Assembly (NCBI RefSeq): GCF_003966695.1
Contig: NZ_AP018827.1
Coordinates: forward strand, 992,001-1,056,000
From: Asticcacaulis excentricus
GTDB taxonomy: Bacteria > Pseudomonadota > Alphaproteobacteria > Caulobacterales > Caulobacteraceae
Length of the DNA: 64,000 nucleotides
Direction: 5' to 3'
Both the position numbers and the translations under genes were made by a program. Below, in pieces: positions 37,641 through 46,457 of this stretch; position 1 is the stretch's first letter; each line of letters opens with the position of its first letter. The notes beneath the pieces were generated by a model that was not told where the DNA came from, made no database searches, and saw only the letters and a list, made by a program, of their open reading frames with translations.

Positions 37641-38324
37641 ATGCCTGACCTGCACAGTCTTAACATCTTCACTCACGTCCTGAGCGCCAGCGCCGCCCTG
37701 CTGACCGGACTATTCATTCTGGGTCGCCGCAAAGGTGATCGCCTGCATCGACTCAGCGGCCGCCTGATGCTGGGGCTGACGGGCCTGTCGGTTGCCGCCG
37801 CCCTGATTGGGGCGTTCCTGTTTCGTGGCAAGCTGGATCTGATAGGCGTGAGTGTGCTGGTCGCGTATCAGCTATGGAGCGGGCCACGCGCCCTGCGCTT
37901 GCGGGATCGGGGCTGTACGTGGCCGGACATGGTTCCCGCGCTCGCCCTGCTGGGAGGAGGCATTGGCCTGTTCTGGTACATTCGTCACGGTGGGGCCGTG
38001 CATTGGTCCCCCGCCCTCGTCAACGGGGCGATGGGAGGTATGATCTTTTATGGCGGTTGGGATGTAGGGCGCGCCCTCCTGCCTCAAAGCTGGCGTCGAT
38101 GGTTGAACCCAGCTGAGCACGCTTTCAAAATGACAGGACTAACCGGCGCCCTGCTGTCGGTTGCCGCGGGCACACTGCTGGGCAATACCTATTGGCCGCT
38201 GGGCGTATCCGCCGTGTTCAGCATCGTCTCACTGGTCTTAGCCTTCAGGGCAGCACGGAAGGCACTGGGCGTTACGCCTTCCGAGGCCTTGAACGCGCGA
38301 TTGAAGGCCGACAGCGAATTGTAA
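37641..38324 (+). CDS. Multi-pass membrane protein, DUF2306-like
   Basis: 227 residues with about seven hydrophobic helices, for example 7-28, 40-62, 65-80 and 95-112. The pattern of a histidine-rich first helix (LNIFTHVLSASAALLTG) and HRLSGRLML after a basic turn recalls predicted membrane proteins of the DUF2306 group; the function is unknown. The start ATG at 37641 follows CAAGGAGCCC. The last 45 codons overlap, on the opposite strand, the end of the AraC gene; the two genes share 136 nt. Confidence 0.8.
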   Translation: MPDLHSLNIFTHVLSASAALLTGLFILGRRKGDRLHRLSGRLMLGLTGLSVAAALIGAFLFRGKLDLIGVSVLVAYQLWSGPRALRLRDRGCTWPDMVPALALLGGGIGLFWYIRHGGAVHWSPALVNGAMGGMIFYGGWDVGRALLPQSWRRWLNPAEHAFKMTGLTGALLSVAAGTLLGNTYWPLGVSAVFSIVSLVLAFRAARKALGVTPSEALNARLKADSEL

Positions 38325-39166
38325 CCGACGCTAAGCGCCAGTTCGAGAATAGTACCCTCCTCCTTTGCCCGCGCCTTGAACGATTCGATGCGCCAGCGGT
38401 TGAGGTATCGGCTGAAATGCTCCTCACCTTCGCCGGCGTGAATAACCCGGCGCAGGTGATGTTCGGCCACGCCGAGCCGCTGCGCCAGCCGCGACAGGGT
38501 GAGGTTGGGGTCGGCATAGGTTTCGGCCATTTCGGTGCGCACCCGTTGCAGAAGGCGTGTTTCGGCCACGTTCAGGACTGAGCGCTCCGGCGTCAGGGTG
38601 CGTTTGAGTTCGCCGCCAAAAGCCGCCGTCGCCAGACACAGACAGAGCGTGAGAAAGGCACCCACAGTGGCCGCCGGAGCAGACCTGCCCAGAATCGAGG
38701 CCACGGCAACACCGGCACCCAGCAAAGTCCCAATGGCCAGAAGGGCATAGCTGGCGCGACGCCGCGCGTTGAGCAGGTCGCCGGGCAAGCGCCGCCACAG
38801 GCGTACAGGCAGTTCGAAAAAGAGATAGAGACTGACGACATCCCAGACAGGTTGCAGGGCTGAAAAGACATGTCCGATACCTGACAATCCCACCAGCAAC
38901 ACCAGAAGCGCCGCATCAATCTTCAGGGGGCGCGGCGTCAGCCCGAGACCCAAACCCACAGCGCGGTTGAACACCAGAGGTCCGGTCGCGATGATCGCTA
39001 CCAAGGGCTTCAGCGCTTCCGGAAAAGCGGCGTGCAGAAAATAGAGCGCCCCCAGACACAGGGCGGCTGCCATCTCGCGGCGTCCCGGCAAGGCAGTTTG
39101 CCGCCAGACCAGAACAGCCAGCATAATCTGGGCGGAAGCGGTTGCCGGGGCGATCAACGTAAGCAT
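38189..39166 (-). CDS. AraC-family regulator with membrane-spanning N-terminus
   Basis: 325 residues. The N-terminal ~200 residues are a string of hydrophobic helices (about seven), so the sensor part sits in the inner membrane; the C-terminal ~100 residues form the AraC DNA-binding domain, with LTLSRLAQRLGVAEHHLRRVIH and the end motif FKASEGVTPSAFR. It could sense a membrane or periplasmic signal. Its ATG overlaps the stop of the phytase-like gene, so they are co-translated. The 3' end overlaps the convergent membrane protein gene. Confidence 0.9.
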   Translation of the reverse strand: MLTLIAPATASAQIMLAVLVWRQTALPGRREMAAALCLGALYFLHAAFPEALKPLVAIIATGPLVFNRAVGLGLGLTPRPLKIDAALLVLLVGLSGIGHVFSALQPVWDVVSLYLFFELPVRLWRRLPGDLLNARRRASYALLAIGTLLGAGVAVASILGRSAPAATVGAFLTLCLCLATAAFGGELKRTLTPERSVLNVAETRLLQRVRTEMAETYADPNLTLSRLAQRLGVAEHHLRRVIHAGEGEEHFSRYLNRWRIESFKARAKEEGTILELALSVGYNSLSAFNRAFKASEGVTPSAFRAALKAKTSETMLNTADTPSGQ

Positions 39167-40113
39167 CAGGGCCGGTAATCGAACATCAGCAGGTGGGTCG
39201 GGTCATAGTCCCCGATAGGATCGCTGATCAGATAAAGCCGGTAGCCATCGCGCGTTTTGACCGCCGACACACCCTCATAATTGTCGATAGGCAGGGGCGG
39301 TTCGATTCGCAGAATCGTATCGATCACCTTGAGGCGATTTCCCTCCAGCCGCACAACACGCAAGACATTACGCGCCCCCACCACGGGCAGATAGAAGCGA
39401 TAGAGCGCCAGCATCTCATCCGGCCGGGCCGGGTCGAGCGGGGCCAGAGACACCAGCTTGTACGTGAAACCCGGCGTGGTCGGCCCGGTGAGCGTCTCGC
39501 ATCGGTAGGTATCGAGTGCGCACCTCCAGAAACCACCCACCTCGGCCCCCAGAATTAGCGACGCTTCGCCCTTTGCAGACAGGTGCAGCGTGACGGCCTC
39601 AAGCCCTTCATTCGACGGCAGGGCGGGCAGGCCGGTCAGCGGCAGACGCTCCCCCCGCCCGCCCAGATCGGGGCCATAGCGCATCACCCGCGCATCGCCT
39701 TCAAACGAGACATAGACCGTGCCATCGCGCGGATCGACGGCCATATCTTCGGCATCCGACAGCGACTTGTTGCCAAAGGGCTTGCCGTCGGCCCCGCGCA
39801 ACATCTCCACGCTCAGCGGGCCCTCTGTGCCGCGCACCGGCAGGGTAAAGCGCGCGCGGCTGCCGTAATCGCCGATACCGTCGATCATCACCCCGTCCTT
39901 ACCCGGTGTGACGACCAGATCGGACAGGCCGGTCAGCCAGGACGTGCCCTCCCCCTTCACCAAAAAGCCGCCGACATAACGGGCCTTTTGCGCTGGCGCG
40001 TCGTTGACCGCCGGTAAGGAGGTGAAGGTGACCCGCGTACCGCTCACATAGGGGACGGGACCGGCCACAGCCGTGGTGGTTAGCAAGGCAGAGAGCCACA
40101 ATACCAATCGCAT
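39166..40113 (-). CDS. Secreted phytase-like/esterase-like protein
   Basis: 315 residues from the ATG at 40113, which has a perfect GGAGG 4 nt upstream. A signal peptide (MRLVLWLSALLTTTAVAG) leads to a beta-propeller-like domain of the esterase-like-activity-of-phytase family: GLSDLVVTPGKDG, SDAEDMAVDPRDGTVYVSFEG, NEGLEAVTLH and NYEGVSAVKTRDGYRLYLISD. Acidic residues in these repeats probably bind calcium. Periplasmic or secreted; the substrate is unknown. Confidence 0.85.
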   Translation of the reverse strand: MRLVLWLSALLTTTAVAGPVPYVSGTRVTFTSLPAVNDAPAQKARYVGGFLVKGEGTSWLTGLSDLVVTPGKDGVMIDGIGDYGSRARFTLPVRGTEGPLSVEMLRGADGKPFGNKSLSDAEDMAVDPRDGTVYVSFEGDARVMRYGPDLGGRGERLPLTGLPALPSNEGLEAVTLHLSAKGEASLILGAEVGGFWRCALDTYRCETLTGPTTPGFTYKLVSLAPLDPARPDEMLALYRFYLPVVGARNVLRVVRLEGNRLKVIDTILRIEPPLPIDNYEGVSAVKTRDGYRLYLISDPIGDYDPTHLLMFDYRP

Positions 40114-40160
40114 GAGACCTCCGTTTGGCCACCCGCTCCCCCAAGGCAGGAGCGGTCGTA

Positions 40161-42023
40161 TCACCGCCGTGCGGCGGTTTTTTCATCGAACAGCTCAGCC
40201 AGCTTTTCGATCAGGGCCCCGCCCAGTTGCTCGACATCAATCAGTGTCATGGCCCGGCGGTAATAGCGCGTCACGTCGTGGCCAATGCCGATGGCCGCCA
40301 GCTCGACGCGCCCGGCCCCTTCGATGTCGGCGATGACCTTACGCAGGTGGTTTTCGAGATAGTGGCCCGAATTGACGCTGAGGGTCGAATCATCGACCGG
40401 CGCGCCATCGGATATGACCATCAGAATGCGACGCGACTCCGGACGCCCCAAGAGGCGCGTATAGGCCCATTGCAGTGCCTCCCCGTCGATATTCTCTTTC
40501 AACAGGCCCTCGCGCATCATCAGGCCGAGATTCTTGTTGGCGCGCCGCCAGGGATTATCCGCCGCCTTATAGATGATGTGTCTGAGGTCGTTGAGGCGAC
40601 CCGGCGCCGCCGGCTTGCCTTCGCGCACCCACTGTTCGCGCGACTGCCCGCCCTTCCAGGCCTTGGTGGTAAAGCCCAGAATCTCGACCTTCACGCCGCA
40701 GCGTTCCAGCGTGCGCGCCAGCACGTCGGCGCAGATGGCCGCGACCATGATCGGCCGCCCGCGCATCGAACCGGAATTATCGAGCAGCAGCGTCACCACC
40801 GTGTCGCGGAACTCGGTGTCCTTCTCCTGCTTGAACGACAAAGGGGCACTGGGGTCGATAATCACCCGCGTCAGGCGCGACGCATCAAGCACGCCCTCTT
40901 CGAGGTCGAAATTCCACGAACGGCTTTGCTGCGCCATCAGGCGGCGTTGCAGACGGTTGGCCAGCCGCGCCACCACGTTCGACAGATTGGCCAGTTGCTG
41001 ATTGAGAAAGCCGCGCAGCCGCTCCAGTTCTTCGGGGTCGCACAGGTCTTCGGCGTTGATCACCTCATCATAGGCCTTGGTGAAGACCTCATAGTCCTTG
41101 CGCTCGCCCCCCGCAGGGGGGGGCTGCATCTGGCTGGCCTCGGCGGCCTCGCCATCGACCACCTCATCGGCAGACCCCTCAGCCAGAGACTGAGGATCGC
41201 CCGACATCTGGGTGAAGTCCTCGTCTCCGGTCTGGGACTGATCATCACCGCCGGTGGGTTCTTCTTCCTGTTGTGGCTGCGAATCGTCCTGATCCTCGGC
41301 ATCCTCTTCGGCCTCAGCCGACGGGTCATTGCCTTCGGACGGCTCGTCCTCGCCTTCGTCGTTCTTTTCTTCTTCCTTGGCGTCCTGGGAATCGTCGGTG
41401 AGGTCCAGCGCCCGCAACACTTCACGCGCCTTTTGCGTAAAGGCCTTCTGATCACCGATCAGGTCCGCCAGTTCGTTCAAACCCTGCCCCGTCTTCTGTT
41501 CGATCTCGTCGCGCAGAAGATTGACCACCCGTTGCGCCTCATTTGGCACAGGATCACCGGTGAGGATTTCGCGCGCGATCAGTCCCAGAATGTCGGCCAG
41601 ATTGAGTTCGGACCTTTCTTCCTTACGCCCCAAACCGCTGCGATCCAGATCGGACTGAAGCGCCGCGCGCAGGTTTTTGCGAACCCCGCCCATGGCATTG
41701 GCCCCGATGGCTTCAAGCCGTGCCTCTTCCAGCACATCAAAAGCCTCAGCCCCCGCCGTATCGACAGGCCGGGCACGAACATGGATACCCGCGTCGTGGT
41801 GCGCGACCTTTAGCGCCAGGCGGTCGGCCTGACCGCGGACAGTGGCCGACAGGCGAGCATTCAGATCGCGTGGCGGATTGGGCAGGACCAGCTTGCGGCC
41901 ATCCAGACGCGGTCCATCCGGCCCGAAGACGACTTCGAGGTCGGGGTCTTCCGCCAGGGCGCGCGTAGAATGGATCAGCGCCTTGCGAAACGGATCGGAC
42001 AGAACGGTAACGGGCTTGGCCAT
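40161..42023 (-). CDS. cobT: Aerobic cobaltochelatase subunit CobT
   Basis: 620 residues from the ATG at 42023. With CobS it forms the AAA+ motor that works with CobN to insert cobalt in aerobic B12 synthesis. The layout is an N-terminal CobT domain (1-220), a very acidic low-complexity linker (about 225-320, rich in Asp, Glu and Gln) and a C-terminal VWA domain with the MIDAS motif DNSGSM and later SDGAPVDD. A palindromic repeat region separates it from cobS, which lies just upstream. Confidence 0.95.
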   Translation of the reverse strand: MAKPVTVLSDPFRKALIHSTRALAEDPDLEVVFGPDGPRLDGRKLVLPNPPRDLNARLSATVRGQADRLALKVAHHDAGIHVRARPVDTAGAEAFDVLEEARLEAIGANAMGGVRKNLRAALQSDLDRSGLGRKEERSELNLADILGLIAREILTGDPVPNEAQRVVNLLRDEIEQKTGQGLNELADLIGDQKAFTQKAREVLRALDLTDDSQDAKEEEKNDEGEDEPSEGNDPSAEAEEDAEDQDDSQPQQEEEPTGGDDQSQTGDEDFTQMSGDPQSLAEGSADEVVDGEAAEASQMQPPPAGGERKDYEVFTKAYDEVINAEDLCDPEELERLRGFLNQQLANLSNVVARLANRLQRRLMAQQSRSWNFDLEEGVLDASRLTRVIIDPSAPLSFKQEKDTEFRDTVVTLLLDNSGSMRGRPIMVAAICADVLARTLERCGVKVEILGFTTKAWKGGQSREQWVREGKPAAPGRLNDLRHIIYKAADNPWRRANKNLGLMMREGLLKENIDGEALQWAYTRLLGRPESRRILMVISDGAPVDDSTLSVNSGHYLENHLRKVIADIEGAGRVELAAIGIGHDVTRYYRRAMTLIDVEQLGGALIEKLAELFDEKTAARR

Positions 42024-42045
42024 CGAACCTTTTTGCTTCCTAGCA

Positions 42046-42178
42046 CTCCCCCTGATTTCAGAGGGAGGTGGCGTGTAAGCGCCGGAGGGGGTTAAAACGA
42101 AGTAATTAATCCCACCACCGCTTCGCGGTCCCCCTCCCCTGAAACGAAGTTCGGCGAACGCCAAATCAGGGGAGGAAC
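42046..42178. repeat. Mosaic palindromic repeat between cobS and cobT
   Basis: Two nested palindromes: CTCCCCCTGA-TT-TCAGAGGGAG near 42046-42068 and CCTCCCCTGA (about 42133-42142) with ATCAGGGGAGG (42165-42175). The loop of the second is filled by a ~24-bp module (42141-42165) that recurs at 54170-54193. The block GGAGGTGGCGTGTAAGCGCCGGAGG between them belongs to the same type of intergenic element. No coding role. Confidence 0.7.
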
Positions 42179-42180
42179 TT

Positions 42181-43188
42181 TTATATCACCTTCACCTTGA
42201 GGGCGCTTTCCTTCACATCCGCGCCAAAGCTGCGCTGATAGAACTCCGCCAGTGTCGGGCGCTCCAGCTCATCACACTTGTTGAGGAAGGTCAGGCGGAA
42301 AGCCACCTCCGGGTCATTGCCGAAGATCAGCGTATTCTGCGCCCAGGTGATGACGGTCCGCGGCGACATGACGGTCGAGATATCGCCATTAGCAAAGGCC
42401 GAGCGCGTCAGGTCGGCGACGCGCACCATGGCGTCGATCAGGGCGCGACGTTCGGGCGTATTGAATTCCGGCAGCTTGGCCAGCACGATCTCCACCTCGG
42501 CCTCGTGGCTGAGATAGTTGAGCGTGGTGACAATCGACCAGCGGTCCATCTGACCCTGATTGATCTGCTGCGTGCCGTGATAAAGCCCGGTGGTGTCACC
42601 CAGACCGATGGTATTGGTGGTGGCAAATAAACGAAAGAAGCTGTTGGGGCGGATGACCTTGTTCTGATCCAGCAGAGTCAGGCGGCCCTGCGCCTCCAGA
42701 ACGCGCTGGATGACGAACATCACATCCGGACGCCCGGCGTCGTATTCGTCGAAGACCAGCGCCACAGGCCGTTGCAGCGACCACGGCAGGATGCCTTGCT
42801 TGAACTCGGTGACCTGCTGACCGTCCTTGAGCACGATGGCGTCCTTGCCGATCAGGTCGATCCGCGACACATGGCTGTCGAGATTGACGCGCACCAACGG
42901 CCAGTTCAGCCGCGCGGCGATCTGCTCGATATGGGTGGACTTACCCGTGCCGTGGAAGCCCTGCACCATGACGCGGCGGTCATAGGCAAAGCCGGCGCAG
43001 ATGGCGATGGTCGTTTGCGGGTCGAAGCGATAGGACGGGTCGATTTCCGGCACATGCTCATCGCGCGTCGAAAAGGCCGGGACCAGCATGTCGGAATCGA
43101 CGCCGAACACCTCACGCAGCGATACCTTCTTGTCCGGCACAAGGCCCAGAAGCGGATCGGTCAGGGTATCGGAGGTGAGTACGGGCAT
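42181..43188 (-). CDS. cobS: Aerobic cobaltochelatase subunit CobS
   Basis: 335-residue AAA+ ATPase (MoxR-like). Walker A GFHGTGKS (77-84), Walker B LVFDEYD, sensor ATTNTIG. It assembles with CobT to drive cobalt insertion by CobN. The N-terminal ~45 residues, including [17 protein letters not shown], are typical of CobS. First gene of the cobS-cobT pair; the rest of the cobalamin pathway is not in this window. Confidence 0.95.
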   Translation of the reverse strand: MPVLTSDTLTDPLLGLVPDKKVSLREVFGVDSDMLVPAFSTRDEHVPEIDPSYRFDPQTTIAICAGFAYDRRVMVQGFHGTGKSTHIEQIAARLNWPLVRVNLDSHVSRIDLIGKDAIVLKDGQQVTEFKQGILPWSLQRPVALVFDEYDAGRPDVMFVIQRVLEAQGRLTLLDQNKVIRPNSFFRLFATTNTIGLGDTTGLYHGTQQINQGQMDRWSIVTTLNYLSHEAEVEIVLAKLPEFNTPERRALIDAMVRVADLTRSAFANGDISTVMSPRTVITWAQNTLIFGNDPEVAFRLTFLNKCDELERPTLAEFYQRSFGADVKESALKVKVI

Positions 43189-43296
43189 GGCAAAAAACGC
43201 TTTCGGACGGACGAACGGATGCGTTTTTCAGCTAAGACCTATGCCCTCAAGACTCAACCCTAAAACACGCCGGAGACGGATTTTTTTGAAGGCTGT

Positions 43297-43746
43297 TCAG
43301 TCATGGTCCGGGTGCTGATAGCTGATCAGCTTATCCAGAAACGGTGCGGCCTCGATGTCTTCCAACGTGGTGCGCTCCGGCAGGGCGTGCAGGCCATTGA
43401 CCCACGGCAGACGGCCTTCGGTGCCGAACTGAATGACCGGAGCGATGTCAGCGGGATCATCAAAGGCGGCGATGTACAGCGCCACACCGTCCGGCGCTTC
43501 GTAGGTCAGCGGCGTCCCGCAGTCGGGGCAAAAACCGCGCTGAACGAGGTTTGAACTTTGGAAGCGTTTGGGCTCGGCCTTGCTCCATGTGAGCGTCGCC
43601 TCCCGCACGCTGACCAGCGGCGCGAAGACATTGCCATAGGCCTTTTGGCACATGCGGCAATGACAGATGGAGGCATGGCCCAGCTCGCCTTCAACGCGGA
43701 AACGCACGGCCCCGCACTGACACCCACCGGTTCTGACCTCGACCAT
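43297..43746 (-). CDS. GFA-family (Gfa-like, CENP-V/GFA) zinc protein
   Basis: 149 residues with the zinc-cysteine pattern of the glutathione-dependent formaldehyde-activating fold: C9 and C11 (GGCQCG), C28, C30 and C33 (CHCRMC), C73 and C76 (CPDCG). Most members are not formaldehyde enzymes, so the substrate is open. Single gene upstream of cobS in the same direction, with a gap of 108 nt. Confidence 0.9.
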   Translation of the reverse strand: MVEVRTGGCQCGAVRFRVEGELGHASICHCRMCQKAYGNVFAPLVSVREATLTWSKAEPKRFQSSNLVQRGFCPDCGTPLTYEAPDGVALYIAAFDDPADIAPVIQFGTEGRLPWVNGLHALPERTTLEDIEAAPFLDKLISYQHPDHD

Positions 43747-43902
43747 AATCCCCTCCCTAACCCTCTTGCCGCAAGGGCGAGGGATTTAGCCTTGCATAAC
43801 CCAAAAGCCTTCAATTTGGATAAGATGGCAGGAGGCTAACGCAGCCCGTATATGAATACGGGCAAGTGACGCCGGCGCAGCAGATCGCCAAATTCAAGGC
43901 TT

Positions 43903-44571
43903 TTAAGCCAGGCCCATTTTTTTGAGAACTTTATAGGCCTTGATCACGCGCTGGAGCTTGTCTTCTGCCGAACGATCGCCGCCATTATTGTCCGGGTGGC
44001 AGCGCTTGAGCAGTTCGGTATAGGCGGCGCGCACCTTTTCCGGCTCGGCCCCGACCTCAAGGTCAAGATCGGCATAGGCCCCGCGTTCGATCTTACCGAA
44101 CTGACGCTGGATCGGCGCGTCCTCGCCGGGCTTGCGCGGTGCGGCACCGGCACCAAACACGGAGTGCGGGTCGTACATGCCCGCGCCCTTGGTCCGGCCG
44201 GCGCTGAAGGCCGCCGCTTCGCGCGACGCGGCCGAAGCGCGGAAGGCCCAGGTCGGGCGGCCTCCGGTCATGGTCGCTTCGCGGTGCGCCTTGGCCTCGC
44301 CTTCGGACATGCCGGCAAAGAAGTTCCAGTTCTTGTTATACTCGCCCGCGTGCGCCTGACAGAAGTTATAGTATTCGTTCATCATTTCGCGCGACTTCGG
44401 GGCCTTGGCCGTGGCCGCACGATGGCATTCCGGCCATTCGCAGCGCACCTGGCCCGGCTTCAGCGACAGCACATCGTCTTCCGGACGCTTGCCATTCACC
44501 TCGCCCTCCTTGGGCGGGCGAATACGCATGTCCAGACCAAACTTCGGCTTGTACTTGAACCCTTCGCTCAT
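43903..44571 (-). CDS. J-domain (DnaJ-like) protein
   Basis: 222 residues from ATG 44571; an ATG at 44613 is possible but lacks a ribosome-binding site. The J domain lies at the C-terminus (about 165-222): AYADLDLEVGAEPEKVRAAYTELLKRCHPDNNGG, with the HPD triad that stimulates DnaK. The N-terminal part is alphaproteobacteria-specific, with FKYKPKFGLDMRIRPP, a CEWPEC cysteine pair and an AHAGEYN segment. Divergent from bolA. Confidence 0.88.
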   Translation of the reverse strand: MSEGFKYKPKFGLDMRIRPPKEGEVNGKRPEDDVLSLKPGQVRCEWPECHRAATAKAPKSREMMNEYYNFCQAHAGEYNKNWNFFAGMSEGEAKAHREATMTGGRPTWAFRASAASREAAAFSAGRTKGAGMYDPHSVFGAGAAPRKPGEDAPIQRQFGKIERGAYADLDLEVGAEPEKVRAAYTELLKRCHPDNNGGDRSAEDKLQRVIKAYKVLKKMGLA

Positions 44572-44658
44572 GATTTCGAACGCGACCCTTTGAACTTTAC
44601 GCAAACCGACCATATAGGTCGGAGTCGGGCCTCTATAAAGCCCTTATGAGGTTAAATT

Positions 44659-44931
44659 ATGGGTAAAACACGCGAGACCATCGAGACCAAACTGACGGCG
44701 GCCTTCGCCCCGCTTCGTCTGGAGGTGACGGACGATAGCGATAAGCATAAAGGGCATTCGGGCGCGCGTGAAGGGGGCGAAAGTCACTTTTCCGTCCTGA
44801 TCGTCTCTGAGGCGTTTCGCGGACAGAGCCGCGTCGCCCGTCAGCGCGCCGTCAATGCGGCCCTGCGTGAGGAACTGAGCGGCCCGGTCCACGCCCTGTC
44901 GATGCAGACCCTGACACCGGAAGAGGCTTAA
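44659..44931 (+). CDS. bolA: BolA-family protein
   Basis: 90 residues. The BolA signature is present: DDSDKHKGHSGAREGGESHFSVLIVSEAF (about 25-53) with the conserved histidines that share a 2Fe-2S cluster with monothiol glutaredoxins, then QRAVNAALREEL. Acts in iron-sulfur cluster handling or stress morphology. Divergent from the J-domain gene. Confidence 0.93.
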   Translation: MGKTRETIETKLTAAFAPLRLEVTDDSDKHKGHSGAREGGESHFSVLIVSEAFRGQSRVARQRAVNAALREELSGPVHALSMQTLTPEEA

Positions 44932-44940
44932 TCCAGAAAC

Positions 44941-45543
44941 CTAACTCAGCGCGGCCACCAGAAAATCGCGCCCCAGACGCGAGCCCGGCGCATTGATACT
45001 GTGGCCCAGCCCCTTGAGAATGTGGGCGTCGGCGCTCAGGCCCGCGGCGGTCAGGCGCTCAGCCGCCTGAAGGGTTTCGGCAAAGGGGATCACCTCGTCC
45101 TGATCGCCGTGTACCAGCCGGATTGGCGTGGGCGCAGGCGTCCACGGCACAGGCGACGACAGGCGACCGGAATAGGCGACCACCGCCGCCACGGGCCAGC
45201 GTCCGCTGACCACGGCATCAAGCGCCATGATCGACCCTTGCGAAAAGCCAACCAGCGCCACCTGCGCCGGATCGTCTATGCCGCGTTCGGCCATGACGGC
45301 ATGCAGGGTCGCATCGAAGGCCTCACGCGCCTCGACAATCCGCTGCGCGCGGTTTTCCGCAGTCACTCTTTTGACCGAAAACCACTGCCGGCCACTGGCC
45401 TGTGCATACATATCGAACGGATCAGGTCCGTCAGGCGCGGCGAACGCCGTATCCGGCAAGGCCTCAGCCCAGTGTCGCCCCAGACCGATCATGTCCGCAC
45501 CGCACGAACCCACGCCGTGCAAAAAGATCACCAGATGTTTCAA
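44941..45543 (-). CDS. Serine esterase (phospholipase/carboxylesterase, YpfH-like)
   Basis: 200-residue alpha/beta hydrolase. Nucleophile S101 in GFSQG (99-103), acid D147 or D149 in HGDQDE, and H181 in GLGHSI. The oxyanion region is HGVGSCGAD. Such enzymes hydrolyse short acyl esters; the substrate is unknown. Convergent with bolA. Confidence 0.9.
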   Translation of the reverse strand: MKHLVIFLHGVGSCGADMIGLGRHWAEALPDTAFAAPDGPDPFDMYAQASGRQWFSVKRVTAENRAQRIVEAREAFDATLHAVMAERGIDDPAQVALVGFSQGSIMALDAVVSGRWPVAAVVAYSGRLSSPVPWTPAPTPIRLVHGDQDEVIPFAETLQAAERLTAAGLSADAHILKGLGHSINAPGSRLGRDFLVAALS

Positions 45544-45594
45544 CGCTTTTTACCAGAATGAGACCGCTCGACAGATAAGGGGGCGGCCTTTCAC

Positions 45595-46383
45595 CTAAAT
45601 TCCCTTTGTCCAGAACCGAAAACTCTCCATGGCGGCATCGAGATCGGAAGTATCGACGCCAGCGGCGTTCATAATGACATAAGTCAAAGGCGCGAACACC
45701 AAAAGGGCCAGTAAAATTATGATCAGTAGCACCACCAAAGCGAACGTAGGACGATTCACCAAGCTGATGATGCGATGGTGCCACCTGCCTGTTAAATAAG
45801 GCTCAAGGGCCAGAAAGCCATCCAGACCGGGGATGGGCAAAATGTTAATGAAGAATGCCGCCAGATTAAAAAAAGCCAGCAGTCCAACAGGCCCTTTCAG
45901 AAACGCCGTGAAGGCACCGCCTAAATTCAAGGCCATGTAAACGATGAAAAGACTAACAGCGAAAGCCAAAGTCGTTGCGGGCCCAGCGAGCGCAATTTTC
46001 GTCTGCGAACGCGAGTTTCTCAGAGCATCCAGATCAATCCTGACCGCAGCACCCGGCAAGGGAATGCCACCCAAAATCAAAGTAACCATAGGAAGCAAAA
46101 AACTCAGCCGCCACGAGATGTATCTAACCGGATCGAGAGTGAGATAACCTCGAATTTTTGTTAGGTAGTCTCCTTCACGATAGGCTGAAATAGCATGGGC
46201 ATACTCATGCAAACACACACCGATGATCCAGCCGGTAACGATGAAAGCAAATGTCAGAGGCCCCGCTAAATAAAAAACGATGGCACCGGACTCCAATGCG
46301 AAGAATAGGGGCAAAATTAGGAGCCCTACCGCAAAAACACCCCATGCTATGAGCAAAAGCCAAAATCGGTAATGAATATTCAT
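45595..46383 (-). CDS. Site-2 protease-like M50 membrane peptidase
   Basis: 262 residues from ATG 46383, preceded by GGGGGATGGGGG. Intramembrane metalloprotease of the M50 group: zinc motif HEYAH (H59, E60, H63) in the second or third helix and the C-terminal zinc ligand in ILPIPGLDGFLALEP. About six hydrophobic segments. No PDZ or CBS domain is seen. The codons are clearly less GC-rich than those of its neighbours, so the gene may be acquired. Possible substrates are anti-sigma factors, but none lies nearby. Confidence 0.85.
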   Translation of the reverse strand: MNIHYRFWLLLIAWGVFAVGLLILPLFFALESGAIVFYLAGPLTFAFIVTGWIIGVCLHEYAHAISAYREGDYLTKIRGYLTLDPVRYISWRLSFLLPMVTLILGGIPLPGAAVRIDLDALRNSRSQTKIALAGPATTLAFAVSLFIVYMALNLGGAFTAFLKGPVGLLAFFNLAAFFINILPIPGLDGFLALEPYLTGRWHHRIISLVNRPTFALVVLLIIILLALLVFAPLTYVIMNAAGVDTSDLDAAMESFRFWTKGI

Positions 46384-46457
46384 GCCCCCATCCCCCAAAA
46401 AATAAGGTGGGCAGAAACCTGCCCACCTCAATTGTCTATTGCGCTGAATATCTAAAT

